Of a stretch of 8,890 nucleotides of DNA, positions 6,427 to 8,890 are shown piece by piece. Each line of letters starts with the position of its first letter. Position 1 is the stretch's first letter. The stretch is from Deinococcales bacterium (GTDB lineage: Bacteria; Deinococcota; Deinococci; Deinococcales; Deinococcaceae): assembly GCA_014378225.1 (NCBI GenBank), contig JACMOA010000031.1:1-8890 (forward strand). The letters are read 5' to 3'. A program made the translations under genes and the position numbers. The notes under the pieces are model-generated. The model saw only the letters and a list, made by a program, of their open reading frames with translations. It made no database searches and was not told the origin of the DNA.

Positions 6427-6741
6427 ATGGAACGACAACTTTATAACGGTCTCGAGTGGGTCTCACTGGGAACCTTTCCGCGCCTGCTTGCCGAGGGTTT
6501 ACGGCGTTCGCTCGAGGAGCAGGGTTTGGTCGGACTGATTAAAACACCGTTTCAGTGGGTGATTTACAGCCCGGTTATCGAACTCGAGACCGGAGGTTAC
6601 ATGGGAGATGTCCAGCTTTACGTGCCTGAAACCATGCTCGAGGAAGCTAACTCCATACTCGAGGGACTTCAGGGCGACCCACTGCTCGAGGATTTTTTGG
6701 AAGAAAATTTGCCAGAAGAAAATTTAAACAAGGACGGTTAA
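6427..6741 (+). CDS. DUF2007-like small protein (putative signal-transducing)
   Basis: 104 residues from ATG 6427. The start is supported by GAGGT (6415-6419) 7 nt upstream; this Shine-Dalgarno is formed in part by a CTCGAG site. The core WVSLGTFPRLLAEGLRRSL at 11-29, then a central variable strand, then GDVQLYVPETMLEEANSIL at 60-78 matches the layout of DUF2007: a short strand, a helix covering half a ligand or partner surface, and a final V-PE-x-x-EEA helix. The tail (about 84-104) is very acidic, ending LPEENLNKDG. DUF2007 proteins have no proven function. The gene is 3 nt upstream of the ROK kinase gene, so the two form an operon and may be functionally linked. It is the densest CTCGAG gene here: six sites in 315 bp, six of its seven Leu-Glu pairs being CTC GAG. 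An in-frame extension to 6325 would run through the repeat and is rejected. Confidence 0.7.
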   Translation: MERQLYNGLEWVSLGTFPRLLAEGLRRSLEEQGLVGLIKTPFQWVIYSPVIELETGGYMGDVQLYVPETMLEEANSILEGLQGDPLLEDFLEENLPEENLNKDG

Positions 6742-6744
6742 AAG

Positions 6745-7623
6745 ATGGCACTCATCGGCGTAGATTTGGGCGGAACCAAGATTCTGGTGGGCGTGCTTGA
6801 GGGTGAAACACTCGTTTCCAAATCGGTGGAACCGACCCCCAAACACGGCTGGAAAAGCGTGTTGGACAAAATTGCAGAGATGGCTCTGGAGGCACAAAAA
6901 CTCTACCCAGAGGTCAAAAAAATTGGGGTGGGCTGTCCTGGTCCGCTGGACTTCCGTAGGGGCGAGGTCAAGCTGGCCCCCAACGTATTTGATTTCAAAA
7001 ATGTGCCACTGGTGCGCTATCTCGAGGACAAAATGCAGCTCGAGGTGATGCTGGAGAACGACGCTAACGCGGCAGGTCTGGCCGAAGCGGTGCTGGGTGC
7101 GGCGCGGGGAACCTCCTCGAGCATTTACATCACGGTGAGCACGGGAATTGGGGGTGGGTTGTGCTTTGGCGACCGGGTGTGGCGCGGGTTCAACGGAATT
7201 GCCGGAGAAGTGGGACACATCATCTCCCTACCCGGTGCGGCGGTGAGTGGTGCCGGTCAGAGTGGGGCGCTCGAGGCGCTGTGTTCGGGACGAGCCATCG
7301 CCAGGGACGCCAGTTTTGCCCTCAACAGGTCTGTCAGCACCGCCGAAGCCTTTAAACTGGCCCAGGGTGGTAACTCGGTGGCAGTGGCGGTGGTCGAAAA
7401 TGCTCTGACTCATTTGGGCGTAGCCCTGGCCAACTTACAAAAAACCCTGGACCCCGAAGTGTTCGTGATTGGCGGCGGCGTGGCCGAGGTGGGCGACTAC
7501 TTCTTTGACTTCGTGAGGCGGGTGGCCGACGCATCCTGTGCAGGGTACGCCCCAGTGGTGCTTCATCGCGCCCAGATGGGCTATGACGCCGGAGTCATTG
7601 GAGCGGCGCTTTCGAGCCGTTGA
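6745..7623 (+). CDS. ROK-family sugar kinase (glucokinase-like) lacking the zinc cysteines
   Basis: 292 residues, normal for a ROK kinase. The N-terminal ATP-binding motif DLGGTK is at 7-12, GCPGP at 63-67, the sugar-binding/catalytic ENDANAA at 104-110 with D106 as general base, the second phosphate motif STGIGGG at 132-138, and GEVGH at 154-158 (E155 and H158 contact sugar; H158 is also a zinc ligand in the family). The expected CxCGxxGCxE block is present only as SGAGQSGALE (168-177): all three cysteines are replaced (S168, A170, A175) while the scaffold glycines and E177 remain. The activity should be ATP-dependent phosphorylation of glucose or a related hexose in the cytosol; the exact sugar is unclear. 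Start: AAGGA (6730-6734) lies 10 nt before the ATG. It is co-transcribed with the DUF2007-like gene 3 nt upstream. No helix-turn-helix precedes it, so it is a kinase rather than a ROK repressor. Confidence 0.9.
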   Translation: MALIGVDLGGTKILVGVLEGETLVSKSVEPTPKHGWKSVLDKIAEMALEAQKLYPEVKKIGVGCPGPLDFRRGEVKLAPNVFDFKNVPLVRYLEDKMQLEVMLENDANAAGLAEAVLGAARGTSSSIYITVSTGIGGGLCFGDRVWRGFNGIAGEVGHIISLPGAAVSGAGQSGALEALCSGRAIARDASFALNRSVSTAEAFKLAQGGNSVAVAVVENALTHLGVALANLQKTLDPEVFVIGGGVAEVGDYFFDFVRRVADASCAGYAPVVLHRAQMGYDAGVIGAALSSR

Positions 7624-7642
7624 GTGTTGGCGGAAGGGGTGG

Positions 7643-7670
7643 TGAGTTCTGAGTTCTGAGTTTTGAGTCT
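7643..7670 (+). repeat. Tandem heptanucleotide repeat, four units
   Basis: Four 7-bp units: TGAGTTC, TGAGTTC, TGAGTTT, TGAGTCT. They begin 20 nt after the ROK stop codon and are preceded by GAAGGGGTGGTGAGT (7633-7647), which also starts the repeat at 6279. This resembles the short tandemly repeated heptamers known from cyanobacteria and other bacteria. The rest of the 205-bp spacer (7671-7803) shows nothing I can name, and no U-tract terminator for the ROK gene. Confidence 0.65.
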
Positions 7671-7803
7671 CGGACACTCCCCGCTCAGCTTCAGCATCTA
7701 CGGGGCCGTGAGTTTGAAGTCGTTGTTTCCAAGTTGGTTTGATAGAGGGCGCTCAAGAACAAACCTTTCAATCGCTCAGAGCTAGAAACCTGCGGGACAG
7801 CTC

Positions 7804-7830
7804 GAGCGACGGAGTTTAAGTCCATCGCTC
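7804..7830. other. Hairpin overlapping the stop codon of the CDF gene
   Basis: GAGCGA (7804-7809) pairs with TCGCTC (7825-7830) and GGA (7811-7813) with TCC (7821-7823), with one C-A mismatch and a 7-nt loop. It covers the end of the minus-strand CDF gene. There is no U-tract after it on either strand, so a classical intrinsic terminator is not supported; it may protect the mRNA 3' end. Confidence 0.4.
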
Positions 7831-8713
7831 AAAACCTCTGCACCAAATCTCCATGCAACGCCTTGTTTTCTGGCTCGAGGTGAATCATGGTGATAGACCC
7901 TGGAATTTGGCGCTCCAGTAAATCCTCGAGTGCATCACTCAACCTGTGGGCCTCGAGTACGCTCATTTGGCCTGGAACCACCAGATGAAACTCGATAAAG
8001 GTTCCCTGTCCGGCTTGTCTGGCTTTCAGGTCGTGAATCTCGAGGGCTGCGCCCAGATTGGCTTTGAGGGTTTCCCGAATATACTCGAGGTCTGCGGCGG
8101 GTAAACTCTCGTCCATCAGTGCGCCCAGACTGCGCCGAATAAGGCGGTAGCCCACCCACACGATGTAGAGCGCTACCAATAGCGCCACGGTTGGGTCTAA
8201 CCACTTCACGCCCAAAATTTGGCCCAGACTCACCCCCAAAAGTACACCCACGCTCGAGTAAACATCGCTGAGGATGTGCTGTCCATCGGCCTCGAGCGCC
8301 GGAGAACGTTGGCTTTTTGCCAACCGAATCAGGTAGACGCTCAGACTCAGGTTGAGCGCGGTAGCCCCCATAGAAAGGGCCGCGCCCAGACCAAAATTCT
8401 CGAGTTCAATTGGACTTTGCAGGCGTCCGAGAGCGGTTTGCACAATTTGCAGGGCTGCAAACAGAATCAAACTTCCCTCGAGCGCCGCCGAAAAATACTC
8501 GGCCTTGCCGTGTCCAAACGGGTGCTCCCGGTCTGCGGGTTTTCTGGCCAGCCACAGCGCCCACAGCGCCACCGCCGCCGCCACCACATTGACCACCGAC
8601 TCGAGCGCGTCTGACAGCAGCGCCACAGAACCCGTCACGCGGTAGGCCGCAAACTTGAGTGCAAAAACCAGCGCTCCCACAATCAAACTTATAAACGCTC
8701 CCCGAATCAACAC
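7829..8713 (-). CDS. Cation diffusion facilitator (CDF) family divalent metal transporter
   Basis: 294 residues, usual for a CDF exporter. The transmembrane part shows six hydrophobic segments: about 6-25, 29-56, 77-97, 107-130, 148-168 and 172-192. TM2 has LLSDALESVVN (32-42), with D35 aligning to the first metal-site Asp of E. coli YiiP. The intracellular HPFGHGKAEY (64-73) follows. TM5 has H146-I-L-S-D150, the HxxxD half of the transport site. The cytosolic C-terminal domain (about 200-294) has the ferredoxin-like CDF dimerisation fold with EIHDLKAR, EFHLVVP and ITMIHLEPE, including His residues that can bind regulatory metal. It should export Zn, Mn, Fe or Co by proton antiport; the specificity cannot be fixed. 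The TM2 partner position of YiiP D49 is S39 here, as far as I can align it. Start: GTG 8713 (alternatively TTG 8710); no good Shine-Dalgarno. It stands alone on the minus strand, facing the ROK operon. Confidence 0.9.
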   Translation of the reverse strand: MLIRGAFISLIVGALVFALKFAAYRVTGSVALLSDALESVVNVVAAAVALWALWLARKPADREHPFGHGKAEYFSAALEGSLILFAALQIVQTALGRLQSPIELENFGLGAALSMGATALNLSLSVYLIRLAKSQRSPALEADGQHILSDVYSSVGVLLGVSLGQILGVKWLDPTVALLVALYIVWVGYRLIRRSLGALMDESLPAADLEYIRETLKANLGAALEIHDLKARQAGQGTFIEFHLVVPGQMSVLEAHRLSDALEDLLERQIPGSITMIHLEPENKALHGDLVQRF

Positions 8714-8890
8714 CCCTGTATGGTGAGCGCTCGAGCGGGCCTAAATCAAGTCCGGGTCCACGGTCATTCTGAGGTTTCCCAGAACTCGAGCAGGCTTTTT
8801 GGGAAGGCAAAACTATGAATCCAAATTCACTAACCTCTTTCATCAGTCCGAATCGTACTAAGTCTAGAACGTGCTAGACATCACTCACAG
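8714..8890. other. Right-end spacer without a convincing gene
   Basis: It contains TGAGCGCTCGAGCG around 8724-8737, CTCGAG at 8785, and a 20-codon ATG frame at 8815-8877 preceded by GGGAAGG. The frame is too short to support as a gene. A promoter for the minus-strand CDF gene should lie here; TTGATT is visible on that strand, but no well-spaced -10 follows. Confidence 0.4.
8862..8879. promoter_or_regulatory. Inverted repeat GTCTAG-N6-CTAGAC, possible operator
   Basis: Perfect 6-bp arms at 8862-8867 and 8874-8879 are separated by AACGTG. The 18-bp dyad has the size of a dimeric repressor site. It would lie upstream of whatever gene begins beyond the window's right edge. Confidence 0.35.

Larger units (their letters stand above)
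22..8790. repeat. Highly iterated palindrome CTCGAG, 77 copies dispersed
   Basis: A hand count gives 77 CTCGAG sites, first at 22-27 and last at 8785-8790: 36 in tamB, 4 in the small gene, 2 in the GRLGG gene, 3 in the peptidase, 3 in the thioesterase, 6 in the DUF2007-like gene, 4 in the ROK kinase, 10 in the CDF gene and 9 in spacers. In tamB 25 are read as Leu-Glu, 8 are shifted to give Ser-(Ser/Arg), and 3 give x-Arg-x, so the signal is at the DNA level and not only a dipeptide preference. Base composition alone predicts about two to three copies. The largest gap is 7276-7800. Confidence 0.95.

Noticed and set aside
7804..7830. Intrinsic terminator of the CDF gene
   Set aside because: The stem is present, but no U-tract follows it on the minus strand; it is listed only as a hairpin.
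8815..8877. 20-codon ORF with an upstream GGGAAGG
   Set aside because: It is too short and without recognisable features; chance is more likely.

Overview
The window looks like chromosomal DNA from a moderately GC-rich bacterium with an outer membrane. My best guess is the Deinococcota (Deinococcus/Thermus/Meiothermus group). This is inferred from a very large TamB-type protein, the gene mix and start codons that could be leaderless; no rRNA or marker gene fixes it. There are no tRNA or rRNA genes, no CRISPR array, no transposase and no phage gene. By hand count the hexamer CTCGAG occurs 77 times, in genes and between them, where chance predicts about two or three. This makes it a highly iterated palindrome and the strongest unexplained signal here.

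Layout. 1-3789 (+) is the 3' part of a tamB-like gene whose start lies left of the window. It is followed 9 nt later by a small unknown gene (3799-4023, +). A 137-bp nested inverted repeat that can fold as a closed multi-branch structure (4021-4157) overlaps that gene's stop codon. A shared hairpin terminator (4171-4196) separates it from a convergent gene for a Gly-rich repeat protein (4227-4673, -). 4674-5091 is a gene-poor spacer with an AT-rich island. Next is a divergent pair: a membrane zinc metallopeptidase of the YugP type (5092-5769, -) and a hotdog thioesterase (5870-6268, +). Their shared upstream region holds an 18-bp perfect palindrome. A heptanucleotide-repeat spacer (6269-6426) leads to a two-gene operon: a DUF2007-like protein (6427-6741, +) and a ROK-family sugar kinase (6745-7623, +). 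A second heptanucleotide tandem repeat (7643-7670) follows. A cation diffusion facilitator (7829-8713, -) closes the gene content. The last 177 bp hold no convincing gene.

How the genes relate. They look mostly like housekeeping or accessory genes with no single shared pathway: envelope assembly (TamB), membrane protein quality control (zinc peptidase), acyl-thioester hydrolysis, sugar phosphorylation and divalent metal export. No defence or biosynthetic system is visible. The points of interest are the genome-wide-looking CTCGAG iteration, the structured intergenic element, the heptad repeats, and a ROK kinase that has lost its usual zinc-binding cysteines.
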